Translations under genes and position numbers: made by a program | In this document: piece after piece, positions 46,101 to 54,765 of the stretch | Numbering within the stretch: position 1 is the stretch's first letter | How the letters are laid out: every line of letters starts with the position of its first letter | Notes under the pieces: generated by a model | Told to the model about the DNA's origin: nothing | What the model saw: only the letters and a program-made list of their open reading frames with translations | Database searches by the model: none | Origin: Aralia elata | Taxonomy: Eukaryota; Streptophyta; Magnoliopsida; Apiales; Araliaceae | Direction: 5' to 3' | Length of the DNA stretch: 64,000 nt | NCBI GenBank assembly: GCA_034770075.1 | Contig: JAVJAP010000034.1 | Coordinates: 868,001 to 932,000, forward strand

Positions 46101-47623
46101 TCATCGATTGGGCAGGGCTGATCATTCCTGAAGAGAATAGGAGGGAGGACTCAGGCGACGTAGCCGTAATTATCGGGGAAGTGTCCGATGTAAAGCCCCC
46201 TTTCATCCAGCGCATTTCATCTGGCCTGACTGTCGACAATTGGACCATGAAGCCAGTAGTATCCAAAAAAGGGTGTACCAATTTGAGTAATCCTTGCCTA
46301 ACAAATGGTCTTGCAAATTTGAATGATGATTATGATTTTGACATTGAGCTGGATTTCGATTTAATGGGCATTGAACAAGACGAGACAGATTACGACGATG
46401 CGCCTGAAGAGATCAAAGGATGGGTCGAGGATAAACCCAAACCCAACTTGGACCAGACCGTCACCATTGATATTGGAGCCCCTGATAAGCCAAAAGAACT
46501 CAAGATAGGGACGGACCTTACCCCCAACCAAAAAGCTGAAATGACTGAGTTACTAAAGCAATATGAGGATGTCTTTGCCTGGTCTCATGAGGATATGATC
46601 GGATTGTCCACCGACATTGTGGTACACCGATTACCCATCAAGGAGGGTTTCCGGCCTGTCAAACAAAAATTAAGAAAATTGAAACCGGAGTGGAGCCTAA
46701 AAGTAAAGGAAGAAATCATCAAGCAGTTCAGGGCGGGAATCATTATGGTGTCTACTTATCCGGAATGGCTGTCCAATGTAGTCCCAGTGGCTAAGCCTGG
46801 AGGAAAAGTAAGGGTATGTGTAGACTACAGAGATCTAAACAAGGCCAGTCTCAAGGATAACTTCCCGGTGCCTTTCATACACATCCTGGTAGATAACACA
46901 GCCCAGTACGAAATGTACTCTTTTGTGGATTGCTTCGCGGGATATCATCAGATAATGGTGGCAGAAGAAGATCGGGAAAAGACCGCATTCATCACCCCTT
47001 GGGGCACTTTCTGCTATAGGCGATTGGCTTTTGGCCTCACAAACGCGGGGGCCACTTATCAAAGAGCCATGATGGCCTTATTCCACGATATGATGCATAA
47101 GGAGATAGAGGTCTACGTGGATGACATTATTGTAAAGTCGAGGGAAGAATCTGATCATGTAACCCATCTCAAAAAGCTGTTCGATCGGCTCAGAAAGTAT
47201 AATTTGAAACTCAATCCAGCCAAGTGTGCTTTCGGAGTGCAGTCGGGTAAGCTCTTGGGTTTCCTGGTTAGTGATCGGGGCATTGAGTTGGACCCAGCAA
47301 AGATTAAGGCCATTGTGGATATGCCGGCGCCTCACACAGAGAAGGAGATAAGAGGATTCCTCGGAAGGATAAACTTTATCAGCCGTTTTATATCCCACTT
47401 GACGACTACATGTGAGCCCATTTTCAAACTGTTAAGAAAAGGGGTTTCCCAAGAGTGGAATGAGCAATGTCAGAAGGCTTTTCAGACCATTAAAAGGCAA
47501 TTGACTGAAGCACCAGTGCTGGTACCCCCGAGGGATGGGATCCCTCTGTTTATGTACATATCGGTAAATGTCATCGCGATGGGATGTATGTTGGGACAGA
47601 AAAACGAGGCGGGTAAAGAGTAG
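43175..47623 (+). CDS. Tat gag-protease-RT, ending at an in-frame TAG
   Basis: Gag core spans about 43510-44030 (FEKYNGKGDPYTHLKIY, SFREYAQRWRGMAAQV). A zinc-knuckle-like CAYHSGSPGHDTQDC lies near 44376. The aspartic protease has LIDGGSALNICPLS near 45217 and LLLGRPWIHMAGAVPST near 45430. A G-patch-like MNFQPGQGLGRSSQGI near 45719 is a known Tat feature. RT covers about 46640-47390, with VCVDYRDLNKAS, FVDCFAGYHQI and catalytic YVDD at 47114-47125. RT-type RNase H begins near 47540 and looks degenerate. The frame is open for almost 1,500 codons and stops only at TAG 47621-47623; the same frame continues open to 49747. I start at ATG 43175 (EMADIPSTN). Confidence 0.92.
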   Translation: MADIPSTNSGAISREEFDDFKKQMLEMAIMLREQLIPRQELPKEDPPKGEPVVPKAIPVPNKTVITIPEEGDTDDLQKKMRQMEETIQSIRGIGSLGRVNYSDLCVFPGARYPEKFKIPEFEKYNGKGDPYTHLKIYIGELGSYAEDEGLRMQLFQKSLTGEARIWYAHLDNARIHNWEELAHTFLNQYSFQAQMAPDRYQMTKVKKQPRESFREYAQRWRGMAAQVTPPMSESEMVMTFVDIQEAPYYERVISGIGRPFAEMIKHGEMVDMGLKSGKIRDFTALETAAEQIQNGNYGSSSRRVQKKKEEDVSLILQGSSRKTEGHLPVQVQRVGPSRQPNFTDQRAEGRRRYEASQNRVFTPLREPLERILAVLMAQKKIINLAPPSDPKGRRFDPSKRCAYHSGSPGHDTQDCWTLKHIIQNMIDNGETVVEQPDSPNVKANPLPRHDGGGVNVTEASEAGGPPRLNYVQKIEEMINVIHDHGSARGAPIRLIGVGTNSTEGPVKLTAPRPIILAARPQLPISSLKTVPWNYGGIPEEAASCASVTTKGNPLYLPGRVLESQRRKNEEVSEERAIKFLKRMDHPETRGIQILNEESTLTSVMDLVLSSSEHCKTLAKVLEEAYVPKEISEEGFGQLVGHLLESDAISFTDEDIPKEGRGHRKPLHIAVISSGYVMNGVLIDGGSALNICPLSTLKKMNISSKRLRASHVVVRAFDGSRRDTIGEIELSVEIGPCTFDISFQVLDIAASYNLLLGRPWIHMAGAVPSTLHQQIKLIINGNLVTISAECDDPSPPRSDLPVIDVDESAAPASFQALEISTPHYKCLGAPTVKPRVSPELTFVAKEMIKMNFQPGQGLGRSSQGITEPIHLPQQMGKAGLGYHEGAARRHRRGAAPIRLAGSPVTKVDNEQGIIEPVIGAGNEELTPARKESTRRESFLQEVAKEFEAKCYIPGQSTSSGEGTNIIAPPGSQQVVPVIDWAGLIIPEENRREDSGDVAVIIGEVSDVKPPFIQRISSGLTVDNWTMKPVVSKKGCTNLSNPCLTNGLANLNDDYDFDIELDFDLMGIEQDETDYDDAPEEIKGWVEDKPKPNLDQTVTIDIGAPDKPKELKIGTDLTPNQKAEMTELLKQYEDVFAWSHEDMIGLSTDIVVHRLPIKEGFRPVKQKLRKLKPEWSLKVKEEIIKQFRAGIIMVSTYPEWLSNVVPVAKPGGKVRVCVDYRDLNKASLKDNFPVPFIHILVDNTAQYEMYSFVDCFAGYHQIMVAEEDREKTAFITPWGTFCYRRLAFGLTNAGATYQRAMMALFHDMMHKEIEVYVDDIIVKSREESDHVTHLKKLFDRLRKYNLKLNPAKCAFGVQSGKLLGFLVSDRGIELDPAKIKAIVDMPAPHTEKEIRGFLGRINFISRFISHLTTTCEPIFKLLRKGVSQEWNEQCQKAFQTIKRQLTEAPVLVPPRDGIPLFMYISVNVIAMGCMLGQKNEAGKE

Positions 47624-49747
47624 GCCATCTATTACCTCAGCAAAAGATTTAGCCAATGTGAGCAGAATTACACTCCCATCGAGAAGACCTGTTGTGCTCT
47701 AGCTTGGGCTGCAGGGAGATTACAGCACTACCTCCAGGGGCATACGACGTACCTGATATCAAGAATGGATCCCCTGAAATATATTTTTGAAAGGCCCATG
47801 CTGAATTGTCGATTGTCAAGATGGCAGTTAATCTTACAACAGTTCGACATAGTGTACGTGACTCAGAAGGCCATGAAAGGACAGGGAATTGCAGATCAGT
47901 TGGCAGAAGCCCCGTCAGGAGGGATGGAGCCCTTGGAAACTCCTCTTCCGGGCGAGGATATATTTTGGGTATCGCACGAGAAATGTGATGACGAGGGACA
48001 ATTCTGGAAGCTGTATTTTGATGGTGCCATGAATGCCGAGGGGGCAGGAGCCGGAGCGGTCCTAGTCTCTATCACCGGAGAACAATACCCCGTGGCCACT
48101 AAACTTCGTTTTAGCAATTCGAACAACACCGCTGAATACGAGGGGTGTATCTTGGGACTCCGCTTGGCCCGTGACATGGGAGTGAAGAGACTAGCGGTGT
48201 TCGGGGATTCAGAATTGGTAATCAGACAGGCAATTGGGATGTACAACACTAAGGAGCTTCGGTTACTTCCATACCATCGTTGTGTCATCCAGCTGATGCA
48301 AGAGTTCGAGGATATCGCCTTCCGCCATATTCCTCGGGGACGAAATGACTTTGCCGATGCATTGGCGACTCTGGCCTCCCTAATCCACGTGATCAGGAGT
48401 AGGGACAGTCCACGGTTTGAGATCACTGTACAGAATGCCCCGGCATATGAGGAACATGTGGCAGTGTTATCAAACGAGGTGGTGTTGACAAGACAGCCTT
48501 GGTATCACGACATAAGGGAATATCTGAGAGATAGGTCCATTCCCGACCAGGCGAGTCGAACTGAGAGGATGAGAATTCAAAAGATGGCAATGAAATTTTA
48601 CTTGAGTGGGGATTCACTATACAAGAGGGATGCTGGGTTGGGACTGTTACAGTGCGTAGATGAAACACAGGCCCGAAAGATTATGAATGAAATACATGGT
48701 GGAGTGTGTGGGCCCCATATGAGTGGACCGATGCTGGCCAAAAAGATTTTGAGGACAGGGCATTATTGGTTGACGCTGAAGGTCGATTGCGATGATCATG
48801 TCAAACGGTGTTATCAATGTCAGGCACACGGTAATGTGATCCATACGCCTCCCAATGAACTGCACTGTATGACCTCCCCGTGGCCATTTTCAATGTGGGG
48901 AATGGACGTAATCAGACCAATAGAGCCCAAGGCAAGCAACGGGCACCGATTCATTTTCGTCATGATCGATTACTTCACCAAATGGGTAGAAGCAGCTTCT
49001 TTCCCCAAAGTAACTCAGGAGGTCATCGTCGGGTTTATCAGGAATAATGTCATTTGTCGATACGGGCAGCCTGAGGTTTTGGTCTCTGACAATGCAAAGA
49101 ATTTAAACAACGCCCTCATGAAGGGATTGTGTGACCAGTTCAAAATCAAGCACCTCAATTCCGTCATTTACCGTCCTAAGATGAATGGGGCAGTGGAGGC
49201 TGCAAATAAGAACATCAAGAAAATCATGGCCAAAATGTCTGCCAATCATCGGGGATGGCCGGAACTGCTACCCCTCACTCTGCTGGCATACCGAACATCA
49301 ACGCGTACTTCTACAGGGGCAACCCCTTACGCTCTGGTGTATGGAATGGAGGCCGTTCTGCCAATCGAGGTTGAAATGGCATCTCTCAGAATAGTGATCG
49401 ATGCTCAGATAAGCGAGGAGGATTGGATGCAAAGTCGATACGACCAATTGGCCCTAATTGATGAAAGAAGAGTGGCTGCCGTTTGGCATGGTCAACTATA
49501 TCAACAGAGGATCTCTCGATCATACGATAAAAAGATAAGACTTCGAAAGTTCGAGGAAAACGATTTGGTGTTGAAAAGAGTCATGCCTTGTCAAGACGAA
49601 GCCAAGGGGAAGTTTGCCCCGAACTGGGAAGGGCCATTTGTGATTAAGAAGGTGCTATCCGGAGGAGCCCTCATATTGCAAGAAATGGATGGTGAGGTAT
49701 TTCCACAACCCCTCAATTCTGACTCAGTGAAGCGGTTCTACGCTTGA
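47624..49747 (+). CDS. Tat RNase H, second (archaeal-type) RNase H and integrase
   Basis: This is the continuation of the same frame beyond the TAG. It begins AIYYLSKRFSQCEQNYTPIE, the end of the RT-linked RNase H. KLYFDGAMNAEGAGAGAVL through PRGRNDFADALATLASL (about 48010-48380) is the extra RNase H typical of the Tat lineage. Integrase follows: zinc region ending CYQCQAHG near 48810, then acids in WGMDVI, VLVSDNAKN and the E in NGAVEAANKNIKK. All three catalytic residues are present. It ends at TGA 49745-49747 after SVKRFYA. Translation would need stop suppression or an undamaged sister copy; an internal start is unlikely. Confidence 0.92.
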   Translation, partial: AIYYLSKRFSQCEQNYTPIEKTCCALAWAAGRLQHYLQGHTTYLISRMDPLKYIFERPMLNCRLSRWQLILQQFDIVYVTQKAMKGQGIADQLAEAPSGGMEPLETPLPGEDIFWVSHEKCDDEGQFWKLYFDGAMNAEGAGAGAVLVSITGEQYPVATKLRFSNSNNTAEYEGCILGLRLARDMGVKRLAVFGDSELVIRQAIGMYNTKELRLLPYHRCVIQLMQEFEDIAFRHIPRGRNDFADALATLASLIHVIRSRDSPRFEITVQNAPAYEEHVAVLSNEVVLTRQPWYHDIREYLRDRSIPDQASRTERMRIQKMAMKFYLSGDSLYKRDAGLGLLQCVDETQARKIMNEIHGGVCGPHMSGPMLAKKILRTGHYWLTLKVDCDDHVKRCYQCQAHGNVIHTPPNELHCMTSPWPFSMWGMDVIRPIEPKASNGHRFIFVMIDYFTKWVEAASFPKVTQEVIVGFIRNNVICRYGQPEVLVSDNAKNLNNALMKGLCDQFKIKHLNSVIYRPKMNGAVEAANKNIKKIMAKMSANHRGWPELLPLTLLAYRTSTRTSTGATPYALVYGMEAVLPIEVEMASLRIVIDAQISEEDWMQSRYDQLALIDERRVAAVWHGQLYQQRISRSYDKKIRLRKFEENDLVLKRVMPCQDEAKGKFAPNWEGPFVIKKVLSGGALILQEMDGEVFPQPLNSDSVKRFYA

Positions 49748-50255
49748 ATCATCAGGTCCTTTTTCCTTGAGAGCGAACTACGTAGGACCTGATCTCCCAA
49801 CTTGTGGGGGTACGTAGGCAGCCATCATGGCGCGGTCCGATCCTTTAAAAAATAATCCTTTCCCTAACCAAATCCAATCTTCGATAGCCAGATAAAACCC
49901 TCCTACACCCTCAAAACCTTCCCGAAACTAACTGCCTAACCAGCGTCATCCCAAAGGACATAACCCTGATCCAACCAAACAGTTATCCAAAAATCTGAGA
50001 TTCAATCCGATGAAATCAAAAGGCGTGCGGCAATATCTGTCAAATCTCCATCAAGACTTGAGAAGAGAAAGAAGGCGAAATGTCAAAATCAGGGTCAGCT
50101 GGATAAAATGGGGATCCAATGAAAGGCAATGATACGACAAAAGGGGAAAATGACTAAAATTTAAATGCATGTCTATATATATAAGTCATTTTATTACAGG
50201 ATTGTTTTTCGATAACTGATGGAACTAACATAGTCTATGCAGGAAATAAAATAAT
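49748..50255. other. Tat region between integrase and the antisense genes
   Basis: It contains CCAACTTGTGGGGGTACGTAGGCAGCC, a phrase that recurs after pol in Tat-type elements. The rest shows no gene and lies between the 3' ends of two convergent coding regions. Confidence 0.5.
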
Positions 50256-51821
50256 CTACAAATCTGAAACTAGCTGAAGCAGGATGGTCAAGGTGGTGGA
50301 TAAATCTGAAGCATCAGCCTCTCCTGCAATCTGCTGCCCCATCATATCAATACGACCCAGTAAAGCAGTGGCTCGGCTGACCGTCCCAAAATGAGCATCT
50401 ACAACTGCCCCGGTCTGAAGTACAATGGCCTCTCTGTCAGCAATGGCAGCGTCTCTAGCCCGAATAGCATCGTCTCTCTCGACAAAAGCAGCATCCCTCT
50501 CAGCCTCAGCAGTAATCAAGGCCAGACGGAGTCGGGTATCCTCAATAACCCGACTTGGGGCAGAGTCGACAGAGACGGAGTGGTATGAAGTATCATTTGG
50601 AGAAATCATCCCCAAGTCATCAGGGCCCCCAGACTGACTCAAACCAGCCGGATCCAAATCTCCGCGTAGCCACTGCACATAAGCAAATGTCTGGAGGTGG
50701 CAACCATCACCATGTTCGGCGGAGATCCTGCGAGACCAAAGATCATATACCCGCAATAGTTCCCTCGCTGTCTGGGATGATATAAGGAATCGGTAGGTGG
50801 CTACTCCCGTGAAAGGGTGAAAGTCCTGTGTCTAATCAAACTGCCCTGTAACAGCCAGGGGATGATAAGTGGTCACGCCCCTCAAGCCAGCAATGGGAAT
50901 GAAGTCCAGGCCAGGCACATGAGTCAAGAAGCTCATAAAGGAGCAATATCCCGAATAGACCAATAGATGAAAGGGATCCTCAATGACAGACAAAAATGAG
51001 GTCCAGGAGGCCACATCAGTACAGCTCACGGGACGAAACGAGAACTGCGCGATTATGTCATGGCTAAAGCAGAACCCTTGGCGACGGAAGTGGCCGATGG
51101 GACTAAGATGACTCATGAACCATACATACAACAAAGTCGAGCTCCCTCAGAATACTCTGCCTCGGAAGGACTGACAGTATGATGCTGACATGTAAGTATC
51201 CGCCAATATCATGGGAAGAATGGTGTGATCCTCCTGAAGGGCCCTAACGGCCGCAACCACCCGCATGTCCAAGTGATCGGGTCCCGCGGGCAAGTACAAA
51301 ACTGAGACGACACAGGCCATCAGAACATCTACTCTCAAGGAACCCCAGCGCTCCTCGGACACGGAAAAATCACCGAAGAAAAGACGAAAGCTGTCGGGTG
51401 AACCAAATCGGTCGATCAAGAACTGAAGTGGAACCATATGGTCTGATGTGATCACCGGTAACAAGACAGCCCTCCGCAAACCGGTGAAAGTCAAGAAATG
51501 ACGGCGCATGGGACCAACTGTAACCCTAGCACAGGAGCCATCTAACGGCAAGTCGGTGAAGCGAGCATACTCCTCAAGGGTGGGGGTCATCTCTACTGTC
51601 CCTAACCTAAACACCTGACGGGCAGGGGCCCAATATCTCAAAATACCATCCACGAAGCCCACTGGCACCTGAAAGGTTAATAAGGACCGAGAGTGTCCCA
51701 AAAGACCATCTGCGATGACCCTGTCGGCCGGCGATAAACTGTCTAACCAACGGAGGAGGCTGCCAACCAACCCTGTAGGAGGAATGGAGTCCAAGCATAC
51801 CACGACATCTGAGGACGGCAT
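50256..51821 (-). pseudogene. Antisense gene 2 in the Tat element: DUF7745-like protein, two in-frame stops
   Basis: One minus-strand frame runs from 51821 to 50256 (522 codons), broken only by TGA at 51147-51149 and TAG at 50832-50834. WAPARQVFRLGTVEMTPTLE followed by YARFTDLPL resembles the plant DUF7745 family found in transposon-linked proteins. LYVWFMSHL, DVASWTSFLSV and IAGLRGVTTYHPLAV fit its later part. The C-terminus (about 50260-50560) is an alanine/arginine/glutamate-rich predicted coiled coil (AEAERDAAFVERDDAIRARD). Upstream of the ATG, TTTTTCACAG forms a splice-acceptor-like site, so 51821 may be an exon start rather than the translation start. The family assignment is from memory of its sequence style. 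The function is unknown. Confidence 0.6.
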
Positions 51822-52036
51822 CTGTGAAAAATAGTATCAAAAAGACTGCACAGGGGTCATTTTCTATCCATGAATAAAAAGCATGCATCGTATAGACAAT
51901 AATAAAGCAAATAAATTTCATGGAGATAAAAGATAAAGAACTGTGCATAAATAAATAAATGAGTTTAATACATAGTGCATGAAATGAAAAATAAATCTAA
52001 GCAGGTGCAGGTACAAAAGCCCTATCCTATCCTGAT

Positions 52037-54008
52037 CTAGATAAAGTCAATCTCATCGATGAAATCAGGGTCCTCGAACTGATCCCCCCGGGTCGTCGAG
52101 GTCGAGGGCCCAAAGTTCATGTCGGGGATGTATGGCCGAGCGGTGGCATCAGATGAGCTCGGGCCTGCATCATAGCCCGCACCGTCAGGATCGTAGGCGT
52201 AAGCCTCCTCCGGGGTCCGGCCTAGCACCCGAAGAAATAGCGACAACTGCTCCACCTGGCGGGTCAAAGTATCTATCTGCTCAGTGTGGGTGGGACTCCG
52301 AACGCAGGCCGCCCAATCAGTCATCATCACCGAGCCGGGGACCATATCCCCGAGGAAGAAGGTAGCCCGAGTCTGGGGACCGATGGTACGAGGTACCCAC
52401 CAAGTCCTGAAAGCCTCGCTCGTACTGGGGACTGTGGAAAGCATCCGACCGTCCTCCCCGGCGAGCATGATCTCCGAGGGCTGAGAATCCAGCGGCCAGA
52501 AAGTAGTGAAAGAAAGGGAATGCGGGATGCGGATCTCTCCAGTGACGCATCGGAATGCGCGCTCTCCCAGATACATCACCCAGCCTCCAACACTCTGCAA
52601 AGTGAGGCGACGGGTGGAAAGCTCAAACTCCGGGCCGGAAGGATGCCCGTCAGCAAACCCCACAGTCAGATGCTCGGAGAGGTAGGGAATCCAGACGACG
52701 TCGGCAGTCGTGATCAACTCCAGCTGAATACGACAATGTGCAAAGCTGCCCGACACGGGGACCTCCTCCAAAGTGCTGTGATGCCACCGTCGACCCCGGG
52801 GATAAGTGTCCGGGCCCAGAGTAGTGATAGGCCTCAGACATGGAAGGCGCTCGTAAGCCCAGAACTGTGAATAGAAACAAGACAAGGCATGAGTCACTAT
52901 CAAATACAGAAAAGGAAATGAAATGAAAAGAAATACAGTAAGAGAAAGGAGGAGAAGACTCACCAGCAGAAAGTGGTAGAAACCGAGCCAGGCATCGGTC
53001 TGTCCCTTTGAGCGTAGACGCAGACTGTGGAGGAAATAAGCGAAAGTGAACGACCCCCAGTCATAGTCACCAATCCGGTCTACATCTCGAACAGCCCCTA
53101 CGACGCTGAAGTGGATGGTAGATGAGTTGTTCCCTAGGAAACAACCCCTCATGATAGTCAGGAACAAGCGCCGTAAGAGGATGTCACGAGTGCCCTGATC
53201 CGCTGGGATAGGCTGTGCGTATAAACCTCCGACAACATCGACAGCTAATGCTCCAGATCGGATACTGCGGGCCTTGAAGACCCGGTCATCGGCAACAAAG
53301 CCCAAAAGAGCGCGGACCTCTGCTGGAGTAATATCGAGGTCCAGAGGGACACGGGACCCGGTGAACTCGATCCCCGTGATATACCGCCAATCCCAAGGGG
53401 TCAGCACAACCTCACAGTCCAGAAGATGAAGGGACTGGGTCTGATGAAACCACCTCTCGGACAAAGCCCGCATATAGCCCCAGGGGCACTGGCGGGGAAT
53501 GATGGTGAAGAAGTGGCGAAAACCCCAGGAGTCCACCACCGCGCGGTAATCATCGTGCAAGGCCGCATAAAGGGAGTAAATGTTGAACCAGTTACCCCTC
53601 GGCTGGGTAAACTCAGGCACCTGTGAAAATCACAAATGGGTCAGTCCAGATAGAACGGAAATTGAGAAATCGAGAACAAGTGAAAAGCCGAATCGAGTAT
53701 ACCTCATTAGCAACAAGAGATGCCGAGGGGTCACGACTGAGATCCCGACCCAATAGATCGGGTATCTGGACAAAAGCGCCAGATAAGGCGCGATGAGGGG
53801 AGGGAGCTGATGTGCTGGAAGACGGCTCCTCCACCGCAACCTCCGGAGGAACAACCTCCTCAACGTCCGGGTGATCAGGACGGATGACAGACTCCGCCAA
53901 ACGACGAGCCTGACGGGTACGAGGAGGAATAGGGGTAGGTGCAGCCCTACGACGTCGAACACCCGAAGTCCGAGAGGCGGAAGAGCTACTGGGCGCATCA
54001 CGATCCAT
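52037..54008 (-). CDS. Antisense gene 1 in the Tat element: plant-mobile-domain-like protein, three exons
   Basis: Exons are 54008-53703, 53620-52964 and 52864-52037; both introns are GT-AG and in phase 0, giving 596 residues. Exon 1 is Ser/Arg/Pro-rich with a basic patch (GVRRRRAAPTP) that could be a nuclear signal. Exons 2 and 3 resemble the plant mobile domain (PMD): LLDCEVVLTPWDWRYITGIE, DYDWGSFTFAYFLHSLR, then across intron 2 FYHFLL-FWAYERLPCLRP. The C-terminus has a short coiled coil (IDTLTRQVEQLSLFLRVL) and an acidic tail. PMD proteins such as the host MAIL1/MAIN act in transposon silencing, and related domains occur inside transposons. Its role here is unknown. The frame is intact after splicing. 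Confidence 0.7.
52865..52963 (-). other. Intron 2 of antisense gene 1 (99 bp)
   Basis: Donor CTG|GTGAGT and acceptor TCTATTCACAG|TTC, with a T-rich interior. It is a multiple of three and has no stop, so the frame reads through it as a hydrophobic insert. Splicing restores the WAYE-type block seen in PMD proteins. Confidence 0.75.
53621..53702 (-). other. Intron 1 of antisense gene 1 (82 bp)
   Basis: Donor GAG|GTATAC and acceptor TGATTTTCACAG|GTG, with a T-rich interior. Removal joins LVANE to VPEFTQPRGNWF in frame. Without splicing the frame stops shortly before the acceptor. Confidence 0.7.
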
Positions 54009-54639
54009 GGCTGGAATAGAACGGGCGAGAAAGAAGGTAAGTTCCCTTTTAAAATTATGTAATGAACATTCTAAATTTCTAGCCTCATCATATAATTAAT
54101 GCAACATGATGCATGGTTATGGTAAAAAAAAAAAAAAAAAATCGGCAGAGTTCCGTTTGTAAAATGGACATCCCATGCATATCCAAGCATGTTTTTCAAA
54201 GAACTCAGGCCACAACAGATCATATTTGCATTCATATGGGTAAATAAAGCATGTAAAATGCCATAAATGCATGATTTTCCTTCAAAAAGGAGCAAACATA
54301 TACATGGGACCGCCTCATGAACATAAAATAGGACTCACACGGTTAATACATAGCATGTATATATGATAGTACCTTGCATAGCATTGTAAAGCATACATTT
54401 TATCTCTAAACATGCAAATAGTCAAATGTATAGCAAAACATTGACGAAATTGAAAAGTGACCGGTCAAAGTGTTACCTGTAGCGTGTAGATCAATCCTAC
54501 CGGAACAGTTTTTGCAGGAAAGTTGAAAAATCGACAAAGGGCCCTTGCGAACAAGCAAAAATCGCGAGAAATATGTGTGAGTTGGAAGTTGAAAGTGACA
54601 GATCTGGAAGCGGCGAGCCGCTTATACATCCCGATCTTG
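54009..54639. other. Presumed upstream region of antisense gene 1
   Basis: No gene on either strand. It contains an A18-type run (54124-54142), which is T-rich on the minus strand, and AT-rich sequence that may hold the antisense promoter. I cannot point to a convincing TATA box. Confidence 0.4.
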
Positions 54640-54708
54640 GCCGCAGATGTATCTGCGGCTGGCCGCAGATCAATCTGCGGCTGGCCGCAGATCCATCCGC
54701 GGCTGGCC
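54640..54708. repeat. Three tandem dyad modules upstream of the satellite array
   Basis: Three 22-bp units of GGCCGCAGAT-NN-ATCTGCGGCT lie back to back, with central dinucleotides GT, CA and CC. They are the same module as in the LTRs. Confidence 0.9.
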
Positions 54709-54765
54709 CTGATGGGTCCCACCTTGCTCCCTTGCAGCCAAATTGACGTGTTGAGTGAAAGAAGA

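Noticed and set aside
43129..47656. Many minus-strand frames opposite Tat gag-pol
   Set aside because: Mirror frames of a GC-balanced coding region, with no domains and no splice logic, unlike the cassette at 50256-54008.
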